Source: JADGGV01 sp035715725
GTDB lineage: Bacteria; Gemmatimonadota; Gemmatimonadetes; Longimicrobiales; RSA9
Assembly: GCA_035715725.1 (NCBI GenBank)
Contig: DASTKT010000216.1
Span: 1-64,000 of the forward strand
Direction of reading: 5' to 3'
Length of the DNA stretch: 64,000 bases
Each line of letters starts with the position of its first letter. Within the stretch, counting starts at the first letter, position 1. The position numbers were made by a program, and so were the translations under genes. Shown here piece by piece: positions 1 to 9,053 of this stretch. The notes beneath the pieces are model-generated. The model was not told the origin of the DNA. It was given only the letters and a program-made list of their open reading frames with translations, and did no database searches.

Positions 1-714
1 GAGCCGGGCGGCGTCGGGGCCGTCGCCGAGGATCGAGGCGACGAACGGCAGGTCGCGCAGCTCGCCGAGCGCATCGATGAAGACGTCCGGCCCCTTCTCC
101 CGGCTGAGCCGTCCGACCCAGCCCAGGTGCACGTGCGGCCCGTTCAGGCCGAGGCGCTCGCGCGCGGCCCGCCGCGTGAGGAGCGGCGGCGCATCCGCGC
201 GCCACGCGTTCGGGATGACGCGGATCCGCGCCCGCGGCACGCCGGCGGACGCCAGCCGCGCGGCGAGCGGGCCCGAGACGGCGACGACCGCGTCGAAGCG
301 GCGGAGCGCCGCCCGCTGCACGGTCTCCATCCCGCGCATCCACGCGCCGCCGCCGGTATAGCCGTGCACCGTGGTCACGGTGCGGATGCCGAGCGCGCGG
401 GCGGCGCCGCCGAACACGACGTCGCAGCGCAGGCCGTGGGTGTGCACCAGGTCCGGGCGCAGGCGGCGGAGGAGCCCGACGCCGAGCGTGCGCTCGCGGA
501 GGTACGCGCGGGCGGGGACGTCGAGGCGGTGCACGTCGAGGCAGCGCCGCCGCAGCTCCGCGAGGAAGCGCGTGAGGGCCGGGTCGAGCGGCGGCGAGAC
601 GCTGGCGACGACGTGGACCTCGTGTCCCCGTGCCCGATGCCCCGCGGCCAGCTCGGCGACGACGCGCTCGAGCCCGCCCACGGGCGCCGGAGCGAAGGCG
701 TGGAGGATGCGCAC
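1..714 (-). CDS. Glycosyltransferase family 4 (partial)
   Basis: The first 238 residues of a GT4/group 1 glycosyltransferase are present; the C-terminal part lies beyond the left edge of the window. The N-terminal Rossmann half begins with VRILHAFAP, followed by the donor-loop motif PVGGLERVV (about residues 11-19), the helix pattern GHRARGHEVHVVA and a THGLRCD segment. The second Rossmann domain starts with LGWVGRLSREKGPD near residue 210. Enzymes of this family transfer a sugar from a nucleotide donor to a growing glycan on the cytoplasmic side. The GTG start is chosen because GTGAGGT lies just upstream and the previous gene stops 8 bases before it. It is the last visible gene of a minus-strand polysaccharide operon. 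Donor and acceptor cannot be predicted. Confidence 0.88.
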   Translation of the reverse strand, partial: MRILHAFAPAPVGGLERVVAELAAGHRARGHEVHVVASVSPPLDPALTRFLAELRRRCLDVHRLDVPARAYLRERTLGVGLLRRLRPDLVHTHGLRCDVVFGGAARALGIRTVTTVHGYTGGGAWMRGMETVQRAALRRFDAVVAVSGPLAARLASAGVPRARIRVIPNAWRADAPPLLTRRAARERLGLNGPHVHLGWVGRLSREKGPDVFIDALGELRDLPFVASILGDGPDAARL

Positions 715-721
715 GCGGACC

Positions 722-1939
722 TCACGCGAGGACGGGGACCGGCCGGGTCGCGCCGAGGCGCGCGTCCCGGTGCCGTATCAGTGTGTCCACGAACGACCTG
801 GTGGCCCCGGCGAGCACCTGGTAGCCGGCGTGCCCGGCGCCGGCGGGGGACGCGCCCAGGATCCCGCCGCGCAGCCCCGGATCGCGGCTGGCGCGGTGCT
901 GCGTCGCCTTGAGGAACCGGACGACGCGGCCGCTCGGCTCGATCCAGGACGCGTCGCCGGTGAGCTCGAGGAGGCGGAGCCAGGCGTCGGCGATGCGCGC
1001 CTGTCCGGGGAGGCAGCTCCAGCGGGCGGCGGCGCGCCAGGCCGGATCGAGGCGGCCGGGCATCCGCCCGTCGTCGCGCACGGCCGCGGCGAGCGCGCGG
1101 GCGGTGCGCATGGCGCAGGCGAGGAGCGCGGGCTCGGCCAGGACGCGGCCGCCCTCGAGGAGTCCGCGGACGGCGTCGGCGAGCGCGGCGAGGTCCGGCG
1201 GCTCGGGGCCCTGCGGCGCGCAGCCGGGGATCCAGCCGTTCTCGCGCTGGCGGGCGGCGACGCTGCGGAGGCAGGCGCGGGCCGTCTCGCGGAACTCGGC
1301 CTCGCCGAGGCGCACGCCGGCCTCGGCGAGCGCCCAGGCGGCGAGCGCGGCGCGGGGCGTCGCGCCGGCGCCCGCGGCGCCGGCATCTCTCGCGAGCGCG
1401 GCGGCGAGGCCGCGGCCGGCGGCGAGCGCGGCCTCGGCGGAGCGCACGTCGGCCGCGTGGTCCCAGGCGGCGAGCCACCCGAGGATGGCCGGCCCGGCGT
1501 CGAGCGCCGCGATGGGCGGGGCGGCGCCGCCGCGCGGCAGGCCGCCGGAGCGGGAGCGCACGTCGAGCCGCCAGTGCGCGGCGCGGAGCGCGCGTTCGAC
1601 GAGCTCGGCGCGGTCGAAGCGGTCGGCGGCGTGGAACAGGGTCGGGATGCTGCACGCCGTCGCCTCCGGGTCGGGCGGCTGCCACCCCGCGCGGCGGAGG
1701 GTCGGGTCCCAGGTCAGGCCGTAGCCGCGCGAGATGCCCGCGCCGCCGGCGGCGTCCTGCGCGCGGCAGAGCCAGTCGAGCGCCGCGCGGATGTGGCCGG
1801 CATGATCCGCGTCGGGCGGCGGCCGGCGGGCTCGCGCCTCCCAGGCGGCGGGGCTCCAGAGCGCGCTCGCCCGCAGCTCCGTCAGGCGGGCGGCGAGGGA
1901 TGCGGTGAGCCGGCGGCGGGCGGCGAAGGTGGCGGTCAC
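722..1939 (-). CDS. Predicted alpha/alpha-toroid protein of polysaccharide locus
   Basis: This 405-residue protein has repeated helix pairs rich in Ala, Leu and Trp, such as AALDWLCRAQDAAGG, GPAILGWLAAWD and IADAWLRLLELTGD. These resemble the (alpha/alpha) toroid of terpene cyclase-like and polysaccharide-processing proteins. There is no signal peptide or clear catalytic motif, so it is probably cytoplasmic and its reaction is unknown. The GTG start overlaps the stop of the upstream glycosyltransferase (GTGA), which indicates translational coupling, and it is followed 8 bases later by another glycosyltransferase. Context therefore points to glycan synthesis or modification. The toroid assignment rests on sequence texture only; a structure prediction would decide it. 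Confidence 0.72.
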   Translation of the reverse strand: MTATFAARRRLTASLAARLTELRASALWSPAAWEARARRPPPDADHAGHIRAALDWLCRAQDAAGGAGISRGYGLTWDPTLRRAGWQPPDPEATACSIPTLFHAADRFDRAELVERALRAAHWRLDVRSRSGGLPRGGAAPPIAALDAGPAILGWLAAWDHAADVRSAEAALAAGRGLAAALARDAGAAGAGATPRAALAAWALAEAGVRLGEAEFRETARACLRSVAARQRENGWIPGCAPQGPEPPDLAALADAVRGLLEGGRVLAEPALLACAMRTARALAAAVRDDGRMPGRLDPAWRAAARWSCLPGQARIADAWLRLLELTGDASWIEPSGRVVRFLKATQHRASRDPGLRGGILGASPAGAGHAGYQVLAGATRSFVDTLIRHRDARLGATRPVPVLA

Positions 1940-3225
1940 GAGTGCCTCCAGGGAAAGCTCCGGGTCGCGGCGCGCGCGGCGTTCCGCGCCGCGACCAGCC
2001 GGATGAAGTGCGCGACGTAGGCTTCGCCGGTCTGCTCGGCGCGGAACTCCGCGCGGGCGCGTACCTCCCCGGCGCGGCCGAAGCGCCGGGCGAGGTCGGG
2101 ATCGCGCAGCAGCAGCTGCATCGCCTCGGCGAGCGCGCGGTCGTCCTCCGGCGGCACGAGCAGGCCGGTCTCGCCGTGGGTGACGATCTCGGGGATGCCG
2201 CCGACCGCGGAGCCGACGACGGCGCGGCCGCAGGCCATGGCCTCGACGGCGGCGATGCCGAACGACTCGGCGAGGGAGGGGAGCACGAGGAAGCGGCAGC
2301 CGTGGAGCAGGCGGATGATCGTGGCGCGCGGGACGGCGCCGAGGAAATCGACACGGTCCGCGATGCCCAGGTGCTCGGCGAGCTGGCGGAGCGCCACGTC
2401 GTCCGGCCCGCCGCCCGCCTCGACCAGACGCAGGCCGGGGTGGCCCCCCGCGACGCGAGCGAACGCCCGCAGCAGGACGTCGATCCCCTTCCACGGCATG
2501 AGCCCGGCGATGCAGAGCACGAAATCGGCGGGCGGCGGGTCCGCGGGCGCGGTGGCGGGCGGCGCGGCGAACTCGTCGACGTCGATGCCGTTGTAGACGA
2601 CGACGGCGCGGCCGGCCAGCTCCGGCACGCAATCCACCACGGCGTCGCGGTAGCGGGCGGAGGGCGAGACGACGAGGTCGGACGCGGCCAGGAGCCGGCG
2701 GACCAGCCGCGACGGAGCGGCACCCAGCCGCCCGTCGGGGAAGACGTCCGAGCCGTGGATCGAGGTCACGAGGCGCACGCCGGGCAGCCGCCGGCAGAAC
2801 GCGAAGTAGACGAAGGCGTCCACCGGGTAGTGCACGTTCACGATGTCGATGCGCTCCGCCCGGATCACGCGCACCAGCCGGAGCAGCGTCTGGGGCAGGA
2901 ACACCCCGAACGCGACGGGGCTGCGGAGCCGGTGCGCCGGGGCGGAGGGGCTGCGCAGGTGGGCCGTGAAGCCGGGGAATCCCCAGGCGGTGCGGTCCTT
3001 CCGGAGCCCATGGTTCTCCGCCGCCGGGTGGAAGAAGACGGGGGTGTGGCCGCCGCGGCGGAGGTGCACGGCGAGGTTGCCGACGACGGAGGCGACGCCT
3101 CCCGTCTCCTGGTCCCACGGCACGACGATCAGCACGCGGAGCGGGCGCGGCGCGCCGCGCCCGGCGGTGTCGGCGGCCGGCGCGGGAACCTGCGGGGCGG
3201 CGTTGGCGCGCGCGGGCGGACGCAT
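1936..3225 (-). CDS. Glycosyltransferase family 4
   Basis: A full-length 429-residue GT4 glycosyltransferase. After a short Ala/Pro-rich N-terminus come RVLIVVPWDQETGGVASVV (N-terminal donor loop, about residues 29-47), the acceptor-side segment SIHGSDVFPDG, the inter-domain sequence VVYNGIDVDEF, and the donor-binding C-terminal half with GLMPWKGIDVLLRAF. The E-x7-E signature appears as SLAESFGIAAVEAMACG. It is expected to act at the inner face of the cytoplasmic membrane on a lipid-linked glycan. The ATG start overlaps the stop of the upstream GT2 gene by one base (TGATG), and its own stop overlaps the next start by four bases. Sugar specificity is unknown. Confidence 0.92.
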   Translation of the reverse strand: MRPPARANAAPQVPAPAADTAGRGAPRPLRVLIVVPWDQETGGVASVVGNLAVHLRRGGHTPVFFHPAAENHGLRKDRTAWGFPGFTAHLRSPSAPAHRLRSPVAFGVFLPQTLLRLVRVIRAERIDIVNVHYPVDAFVYFAFCRRLPGVRLVTSIHGSDVFPDGRLGAAPSRLVRRLLAASDLVVSPSARYRDAVVDCVPELAGRAVVVYNGIDVDEFAAPPATAPADPPPADFVLCIAGLMPWKGIDVLLRAFARVAGGHPGLRLVEAGGGPDDVALRQLAEHLGIADRVDFLGAVPRATIIRLLHGCRFLVLPSLAESFGIAAVEAMACGRAVVGSAVGGIPEIVTHGETGLLVPPEDDRALAEAMQLLLRDPDLARRFGRAGEVRARAEFRAEQTGEAYVAHFIRLVAARNAARAATRSFPWRHS

Positions 3226-4463
3226 CAGTCCGCGGCCGCGGCCGGTGGGGCGGCGATCGGCGTCGCGCCGGCGGCCGTGGCCGAAGCGCCGAGGACCGGC
3301 GCGGCCGCGGCCCGCGCGGTCTCGGCCGGTGCGGCGCCCGGCGCGGTGGCGCCCGGCGCGGCGGGCGCGGGCGCGAGCCGGCCGCCGCGGCGCCAGGCCA
3401 GCGGCACGCCGCGCAGCATGCCCACGAAGAGGTAGCGGACGTCGCGCAGCACGGGCTGCACCGGGGTGTCGCCGCGCATCCGCTCGGCGAGCGCGCGCAT
3501 GGCGGCGGACAGCTCCCAGTACGCGGAGCGGAGGATGGCGACGTCGCCCCGCAGGATGTGCTTCGTGTAGAAGCCGCCGCGGCCCACGATGTACCGGCGG
3601 TTGGCCTCTCCCACGGCGTCGTCGCTGCGGCGGCCGTGGGCGTGGCGGACGACCAGCTCCGGGACGTAATCGACGCGGAAGCCGGCGCGGAAGACGCGAT
3701 AGGCCAGGTCGGAGTGCTCGGCGGCGGGGAGCGGGCTGCCGGGCCCGAAGCCGGGGTCGTAGAGGCCGACCGAGACGAAGACGCAGCGGACGAACGCCGT
3801 GTTGCAGCCGGGGATGCCGCCGAAGAGCAGGTCGGGGCCGGCGAGCCGGTCGCGGCGGGCGGAGGTCCGGATCGAGACGGGGCGGTCCGCCGGGTCGGCG
3901 AGCTCGACGCGCCCGCCGAGGCCGGCGAGCTCGGGCTCCGCGCGGAACTCGAGCCAGAGGCGCTCGAGCCAGTCGGGGTCGGGGAGGCAGTCGTCGTCCG
4001 TGAACGCGACGATGTCGCCGCGGGAGGCGCGGATGCCGGCGTTGCGGGCGCGGCTCGCGCCCGGCTGCGGCTCGAGGACGCACCGGATCGGCAGGCGGCC
4101 GCCGAACTCGGCGATCACGTCGGCCGTCGCGTCCGTGGAGCCGTTGTCGACGAGGACCAGCTCCCAGACGAGCCCCGCCGGCACGACCTGGCGCGTGAAG
4201 CTGGCCAGCGTGCGGCGCAGCGACTGGCAGCGATCGCGGGTGCAGAGGACGACGCTGATGTCGACGGCGGCGACGGCGTCCGCCGCGGGAGCCGAGAGCA
4301 CCGCGACGGGGGCCGGCGGCGCGGCCGGCGTCGGCGCGGCGGGTTCGGGGACGAGGGGTAGAGTCTCTCGCATGCCCGGGTTCCGGATCGCGTAGGCCGC
4401 GCGCCAGGCCGGCACGGGGGTGGGCGGCTCCGGCGAGCGCCGGAGGCGTAGTCGCGGGTTCAT
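3225..4463 (-). CDS. Glycosyltransferase family 2
   Basis: A GT2 (GT-A fold) transferase of about 412 residues. After a low-complexity Pro/Ala N-terminus of roughly 60 residues come ISVVLCTRDRCQSLRRTL, the nucleotide-binding VLVDNGSTDAT, the ASRARNAGI segment, the metal-binding DXD region as AFTDDDCLPDPDW, and a GGIPGCNTAF acceptor loop. The C-terminal tail is a long Ala/Pro-rich stretch. The ATG at 4463 overlaps the TGA of an ABC-ATPase relic in ATGA fashion, which is the operon style here and supports this start; ATG at 4373 is an alternative closer to the catalytic domain. It is coupled to the downstream GT4 gene and is likely to add a sugar to the surface polysaccharide of this locus. Confidence 0.88.
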   Translation of the reverse strand: MNPRLRLRRSPEPPTPVPAWRAAYAIRNPGMRETLPLVPEPAAPTPAAPPAPVAVLSAPAADAVAAVDISVVLCTRDRCQSLRRTLASFTRQVVPAGLVWELVLVDNGSTDATADVIAEFGGRLPIRCVLEPQPGASRARNAGIRASRGDIVAFTDDDCLPDPDWLERLWLEFRAEPELAGLGGRVELADPADRPVSIRTSARRDRLAGPDLLFGGIPGCNTAFVRCVFVSVGLYDPGFGPGSPLPAAEHSDLAYRVFRAGFRVDYVPELVVRHAHGRRSDDAVGEANRRYIVGRGGFYTKHILRGDVAILRSAYWELSAAMRALAERMRGDTPVQPVLRDVRYLFVGMLRGVPLAWRRGGRLAPAPAAPGATAPGAAPAETARAAAAPVLGASATAAGATPIAAPPAAAAD

Positions 4464-4588
4464 CGGCAGGGAGCCCCGGAAGAGCGTGCTCTCGCAGAGT
4501 CGCCGACGGCGAGGACCTCGTCGATGAGGCGGACGTCGGGCTCGAGGCGGGCGGCGATGGCGAAGCCGCGGAGCGCCGCGACCGGCCC
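4460..4588 (-). pseudogene. Relic of a Wzt-type polysaccharide ABC ATPase
   Basis: One short minus-strand frame encodes GFAIAARLEPDV, then LIDEVLAVGD after two further residues. This is the helix plus Walker B/D-loop of polysaccharide-export ATPases; compare GFAVAAHVEPDL and LIVDEVLSVGD in the intact gene at 39009-40295. The frame stops upstream near 4660 and again at 4460-4462, so no complete ATPase exists, and Walker A and the signature motif are absent. The relic's TGA overlaps the ATG of the following glycosyltransferase. This suggests that an ABC ATPase gene once preceded it in the operon and was deleted down to this fragment. The family match is seen directly; the deletion history is inferred. 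Confidence 0.65.
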
Positions 4589-4984
4589 CGGCAAGCGGCC
4601 GGCGTCGGCGGGCGGAGGTGCGGCCTCGTGATCCAACTGAGCACCGTGGTGGATCGGGGGATCTCAGCGCGAGGGCGCCGTGAGCCGGCATCAGGCGCGG
4701 TCGAGGCCGCTGGTGTGGTGGCCGGGTGATCGGCGTGAAGGGAGTCCTGGCGCGATCAGCGGGAGGCGAAGGGGAAATCCCGTGCCGGCCTGGCCGCCGG
4801 TTGCGCGCGGATCACGTTACGTTCGGCCGTGCATGAGGTTGCCGGCTCGGGCGGGACGGGGCGCCGGCGCCGGCGCGCGCGGTGGCGGCGCGATCCGCGC
4901 CACGCCCGGGGCGGCCCGGGCCGGCGGCCCGCCGCACGTGTGGCCGGGGCCCCACACGCCGGCGGGCGCAGGGGCTGCCGCCCG
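4589..4984. other. Intergenic spacer, no gene seen
   Basis: The stretch between the O-antigen ligase-like gene and the ABC-ATPase relic has no reading frame with family motifs or ribosome-binding context. The GC-rich frames that cross it have no recognisable protein features. It is probably decayed sequence left from the loss of an ABC transporter region. Confidence 0.5.
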
Positions 4985-6460
4985 CTATCTCACCGCCTCG
5001 ACGCCGGGGCCCGGCTGCCAGGCCGGGTGGGGGTACGGCCGCGGCGCGGCGGGGTGGAACTCGAGCGCGCGCCAGCGCCGCGGCGCCGCCACGGCGAGCT
5101 GCGGCGCCCGCGCGCAGGCGGTGAGCCCGATCAGCATGCCGTAGATCGTGTGCATGAACGCCGAGTAGGCCTGCGTCAGGAAGAAGCCGCAGACGACGTA
5201 ACCCGCGAGCGAGATCAGGATCGTCTGCCCGAACGCGGCCTCGCGGGGGTGCTCGCGCAGCCAGTCCCACGGGCGCCCGCCCAGGCGCCGGGCCGCGCGC
5301 GCCGCGACGACGAGGAGCGCGATGAAGCCGAAGAGGCCGATCAGGCCGAGCTCGGCCCCGACCTGGACGAAGGAGTTGTGCGGCGCGGACCACTTGAAGC
5401 CGCGGCTGGCGATGTGCTGCCGGGCGAGCGGCGAGAACTTCCCCTCCGCGACGAAGAACGCGTTCGCGCCGACGCCGAGCACCGGGCGGTCGAGCATGTA
5501 GCCGATCCCCCGCTTCCAGACCTCCATCCGCCCCGACTGCGAGTTGCCGGCCCAGTTGTAGTCCTCGCTGGGGTGCAGCAGCGTCTTCATGTTCGTCCAG
5601 TAGCCGGCGCCGGCCAGCACGTTGAGCAGCCCGAGGACGCCGACGACGCCGACGAGGCGCTGGCGCCACGGGATGGCCGAGCTCGCCAGCAGCGCGGCGA
5701 GCACGGTCAGCACGCCGAGGAAGCCGCCGCGCGAGCCGCTCCGGATGATGCCGTAGATGAAGTAGCCGACGACGCCGGCGGCGAGCAGCCGGACCCGGAG
5801 CCGCCGCGGCGGCGCGATGAAGTAGAACGCGAACGGCAAGGTGCAGACGAGGAGCATCGCGTAGTCGTTCGCGTCGTAATAGATCAGCGTCTGCAGCCGG
5901 ACGTCGGCGACGGCGGGCGCGTGCGCGAGCACGGCGCGCGAGTACGCGAGCGCACCGACCACGTGGGCGAGCGCGAGGCGCCGGGCGTCCGCCGGCGAGC
6001 GGACCGCCAGGGCGACGAACAGCAGCAGCATGAACGTCTTGATGTGGTCCCGGAGCAGGAAGCTCAGGCTCAGGCCGGGGTAGACGCCGCCCGGGATCGA
6101 GAGCACCATCTGGACGAGCAGGAAGAGGGCACCCAGGAAGACCGGGGTCCCCAGGATGGACCGGAGCCGGGCCACGCCGCCCGTCGCCAGGAGGAGCAGC
6201 GCGGCGAGGCCGGTACTGAGCTCGACCGGGTGGAACTTCGCGAGCCAGCCGTACAGCTGCTGGAAGCGCCAGACGTAGGTGAGCAGCATGACGATCACGG
6301 CCGCCTGGTACGCCAGCCAGAGCACCGGCACCTGCGTCGCCGGCCGGGCGGCCAACGGGGCGCGGGTCGGCCGCGGCGGCGCCGCCTGGAGGCGCGGCGG
6401 CTCGGGGAGCGGGCCGACGGGGCGGATCCCCCACGCGGTCAGGACGTCGAGATCCGTCAC
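4985..6460 (-). CDS. O-antigen ligase / polymerase-like membrane protein
   Basis: A 491-residue polytopic membrane protein with about ten or more hydrophobic segments. It has the large periplasmic loop and the PHNSFVQVGAELGLIGLFGF motif of the Wzy_C/O-antigen ligase superfamily. These proteins either polymerise oligosaccharide units or transfer a finished glycan onto an acceptor at the periplasmic face. A SGSRGGFLG segment and a GRMEVWKRG loop (with Arg and Glu) precede the conserved His, as is typical of the family. The GTG start has GAGGAGG upstream and overlaps the stop of the GT39-like gene (GTGA). Ligase and polymerase roles cannot be separated from sequence alone. Confidence 0.87.
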   Translation of the reverse strand: MTDLDVLTAWGIRPVGPLPEPPRLQAAPPRPTRAPLAARPATQVPVLWLAYQAAVIVMLLTYVWRFQQLYGWLAKFHPVELSTGLAALLLLATGGVARLRSILGTPVFLGALFLLVQMVLSIPGGVYPGLSLSFLLRDHIKTFMLLLFVALAVRSPADARRLALAHVVGALAYSRAVLAHAPAVADVRLQTLIYYDANDYAMLLVCTLPFAFYFIAPPRRLRVRLLAAGVVGYFIYGIIRSGSRGGFLGVLTVLAALLASSAIPWRQRLVGVVGVLGLLNVLAGAGYWTNMKTLLHPSEDYNWAGNSQSGRMEVWKRGIGYMLDRPVLGVGANAFFVAEGKFSPLARQHIASRGFKWSAPHNSFVQVGAELGLIGLFGFIALLVVAARAARRLGGRPWDWLREHPREAAFGQTILISLAGYVVCGFFLTQAYSAFMHTIYGMLIGLTACARAPQLAVAAPRRWRALEFHPAAPRPYPHPAWQPGPGVEAVR

Positions 6461-8034
6461 GGCGTCGCCTCCTCCTGCCCGGCCACCGCGGCGCCGGCGG
6501 CGCAGCGGTAGACGTCGATGCGGTACACGCGGTCGTCGAAGCGCGGCCGCTGCGAGGTGAAGCGCAGCGCGCAGCGGGAGCGGAGCCAGCCGCCGAGCCG
6601 CCCGTCGTCGTCCCCCACGATCCCGTAGCGCTTCTCCGAGGTCACGACCCACAGATCGCCGAGCCGCCCGAGCAGCGCCTCGACGCGGCGCGGGTCCGGC
6701 GCCAGCTCGTAGGCGGTCAGGTCCGGCGCGTACTCCCGCGCGACGACGATCGGCCACGCGAGCATCGGCAGCCGCGGCGACGTCGCCCGGACGAAGGCGA
6801 ACGCCGGACGGTAGTCGAAGCGCGTGCCGTCGCTCAGGTGCGAGAGGGCGGAGGGGCCGGACGCCGCCACGACCAGCAGCGCCGCGCCGGCGGCGGTGGC
6901 GCGCGGGCGGCGCGTGAGCTCCGCCACGAACGCGGCCAGCACGCCGACGGCCGCGTAGAGGAGCGGCAGGATGCCGATGGCATAATCGGCGTACGCGTCC
7001 GTGAGCGGCGCGGCGAGGACGAGGAGGAGCGCGGCGGCGATCGGCCCGAGCAGGAGCATGGCGCCGATGCGGCGGTCGGCCGGCGTCCGCGGCGCGGCGA
7101 GCCGGACCAGCGCGCCGAGGAACGCGAGCGCGGCGACGACGGGCCCGACCCACTCGACGATGGCGGGGAGGAGGCGCGCATCGGCGGCCCAGCCGCGGCC
7201 GCTCCAGTTGCGGAGCGCGCCCGCGTGCCCGGTGAGGCGGAGCGCGAGGAACGCGAGGGCGAGGAAGCCGGCGTAGGGGAGCCAGAGGCGGAGCCAGGCC
7301 GGGCGGTCGGCCCACGGCCAGCGCGGGCGGCCGTCGTCGCCGATCAGCGCGAGCGCGGCGGCGACGCCGACGAGCGGGAAGAGGTAGCCCGGGTGCGTGA
7401 GCGAGCCGAGGACGAGGAGCGCGAGGGCGCCGAGGTACGCGCGGACCTCGCGCGTCTCGTACGCGCGCACGAGCAGCAGGTAGCTGCCGGCGGCGAGGAG
7501 GTAGACGAGCGACCAGTAGCGGGCCATGCCGGAGGCATGCATGTGCCAGGGCGAGATCGCCACGAGCAGCGTCGCGACGAGCCCGCCGGTCCGTCCGGCC
7601 AGGCGCGTGGCCAGGCGCCAGGTCACGAGGATGCCGAGCACGCCGAACACGATCGGGAGGAGGCGGAGCGCCGGCGCGGTGACGGGGAGCCAGTCGAGCA
7701 GCGGATGCTGGAGCAGGAAGTAGAGCGGCCGCACGCGGATCCCCGGCAGGAGCCGGACGTGGAACAGGTCGCGGGACTCGAGGATCGTGTAGAGCTCGTC
7801 CTGCTCGAGCGGGAACGTGAAGAGCCCCGGCAGCCGCAGTCCGGTCCCCAGGAGGAGGATGCCGAGGAACGTCCAGGGCACCACCTCGCGGCGGTGGGCG
7901 GTGGCGGGCTGGTCCGGCTCGCCGCGCCGCGGACGCGGGCGGCCGGCGGCGGGGGCGCCGACCGGCGGCTGCGCGCGCGGCGGCCGCGCGGCCCGACGTG
8001 CGTCCGCGGCCACGGGATCGACGGGGTTCCTCAT
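6457..8034 (-). CDS. GT39-like (ArnT/PMT type) membrane glycosyltransferase
   Basis: A 525-residue integral membrane protein. After a basic, Pro-rich cytoplasmic N-terminus of about 50 residues, the first transmembrane helix is followed by FPLEQDELYTILESRD. This carries the acidic pair at the first external loop typical of the PMT_2/ArnT family, which uses polyprenyl-phosphate sugars as donors outside the membrane. Many further hydrophobic segments follow, including an SPWHMHASGMARYWS loop, and a soluble C-terminal tail of about 130 residues. The ATG start overlaps the epimerase stop (ATGA) and its own stop overlaps the next gene. It probably decorates a lipid-linked glycan or a protein in this polysaccharide pathway. 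Confidence 0.85.
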   Translation of the reverse strand: MRNPVDPVAADARRAARPPRAQPPVGAPAAGRPRPRRGEPDQPATAHRREVVPWTFLGILLLGTGLRLPGLFTFPLEQDELYTILESRDLFHVRLLPGIRVRPLYFLLQHPLLDWLPVTAPALRLLPIVFGVLGILVTWRLATRLAGRTGGLVATLLVAISPWHMHASGMARYWSLVYLLAAGSYLLLVRAYETREVRAYLGALALLVLGSLTHPGYLFPLVGVAAALALIGDDGRPRWPWADRPAWLRLWLPYAGFLALAFLALRLTGHAGALRNWSGRGWAADARLLPAIVEWVGPVVAALAFLGALVRLAAPRTPADRRIGAMLLLGPIAAALLLVLAAPLTDAYADYAIGILPLLYAAVGVLAAFVAELTRRPRATAAGAALLVVAASGPSALSHLSDGTRFDYRPAFAFVRATSPRLPMLAWPIVVAREYAPDLTAYELAPDPRRVEALLGRLGDLWVVTSEKRYGIVGDDDGRLGGWLRSRCALRFTSQRPRFDDRVYRIDVYRCAAGAAVAGQEEATP

Positions 8035-9053
8035 GCGAAGCCTGCGTTCACGGTGGGGGCGAGCGAGCGCGTCCGCCGGATGCCGGCGGGCACGGAGGTC
8101 GGCGGGAGCCAATCGAGCAGGCACTGCGACCGGCTCACATCCACGCGGTCCTGCCAGACCTCGTCCTCGCGGTAGGGGAGCGCGCCGAAGCGGAGCTGGC
8201 CGGGGTCCAGCCCGAGGACGTCGATGGCGGCCTCGACGAACGCGCGCACGGAGCAGGTGCGGCCGGTGCCGAGGTTCACGACGCCGAGCGGGGCCGGCCG
8301 CAGGCGGCCGAGCCGGAGCAACGCCTCGGCGACGTCGCGGACGAACACGAAGTCGCGCTCCTGCTCGCCGGCCGTGAGCGGGAGGCACTCGCCGGTGCGG
8401 GCCGCCCGGAGCAGCGACGGAAGCAGGCGGTGCGGGCGCTCGCCGGGGCCGTAAGCGGCGCAGACGCGCGCCGTCAGCGCCGGGAACCCCTCGGTGGCCG
8501 CGCGCCGCTCGAGGCGCCGCGTCCCCTCGAGCTTGCTCCGGCCGAACAGCGTGGCCGGCGTGGCGACGCGATCCTCGGTGATCGGGCCCTGCATCGAGCC
8601 GTACTCGAAGACCGAGCCGACGTTCACCAGCCGCATCGCGCCCCAGCCGTCGTCGATCGCGACGCCGAGCGCGGCCAGCGCCATCTCCTCCGGGAGCTCG
8701 GCATTGATGCGATGCGCCATCGCCGCGTCCTGCTCGCCGCGCGAGATGCCGTAGCCGGCGAGGTGGAACGTGATCGACGGCCGCACGCGGGCGTGGAGGC
8801 TGGCGCAGGTGCCGGGGACCGCGAGGTCGGCCTCGAGGAACTGGCCGGCAATGGCCTGCGCGTCGGCGACGCGCTCGAGCGCGGCCACGTTGCGGCCGGC
8901 CACCCAGACATCCGCGCGCGCGTCCGCCAGCAGCCGCCAGACCCACTGCCCGATGAAGCCGGAGGCGCCCGTGACGAGCACGCGGACGTCGCGGTAACGA
9001 TCCAGTGGATCGTCCGCCGCCGGTGGGACGGGCGGGTCGGGTCGAGGACACAT
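8031..9053 (-). CDS. NAD-dependent epimerase/dehydratase (extended SDR)
   Basis: A 340-residue extended short-chain dehydrogenase. The Rossmann motif VLVTGASGFIGQW lies at about residues 24-36. A NVGSVFEYG segment carries the serine region, and the expected YxxxK position reads FGRSKLEG, so the catalytic Tyr appears to be Phe while the Lys is retained. CAAYGPGERPH and the substrate-loop RDFVFVRDVAEALL follow. It would act on a nucleotide-sugar and probably supplies a precursor to this operon. ATG at 9053 has GGAG upstream and is the first gene of the minus-strand operon; the divergent spacer 9054-9440 should hold its promoter. The apparent Tyr-to-Phe change could alter its chemistry. Confidence 0.85.
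   Translation of the reverse strand: MCPRPDPPVPPAADDPLDRYRDVRVLVTGASGFIGQWVWRLLADARADVWVAGRNVAALERVADAQAIAGQFLEADLAVPGTCASLHARVRPSITFHLAGYGISRGEQDAAMAHRINAELPEEMALAALGVAIDDGWGAMRLVNVGSVFEYGSMQGPITEDRVATPATLFGRSKLEGTRRLERRAATEGFPALTARVCAAYGPGERPHRLLPSLLRAARTGECLPLTAGEQERDFVFVRDVAEALLRLGRLRPAPLGVVNLGTGRTCSVRAFVEAAIDVLGLDPGQLRFGALPYREDEVWQDRVDVSRSQCLLDWLPPTSVPAGIRRTRSLAPTVNAGFA

Noticed and set aside
127..2020. Long plus-strand open frames opposite the first glycosyltransferase genes
   Set aside because: They are Arg/Pro/Ala-rich, have no family motifs, and lie antisense to genes with clear motifs; very high GC content makes such shadow frames frequent.
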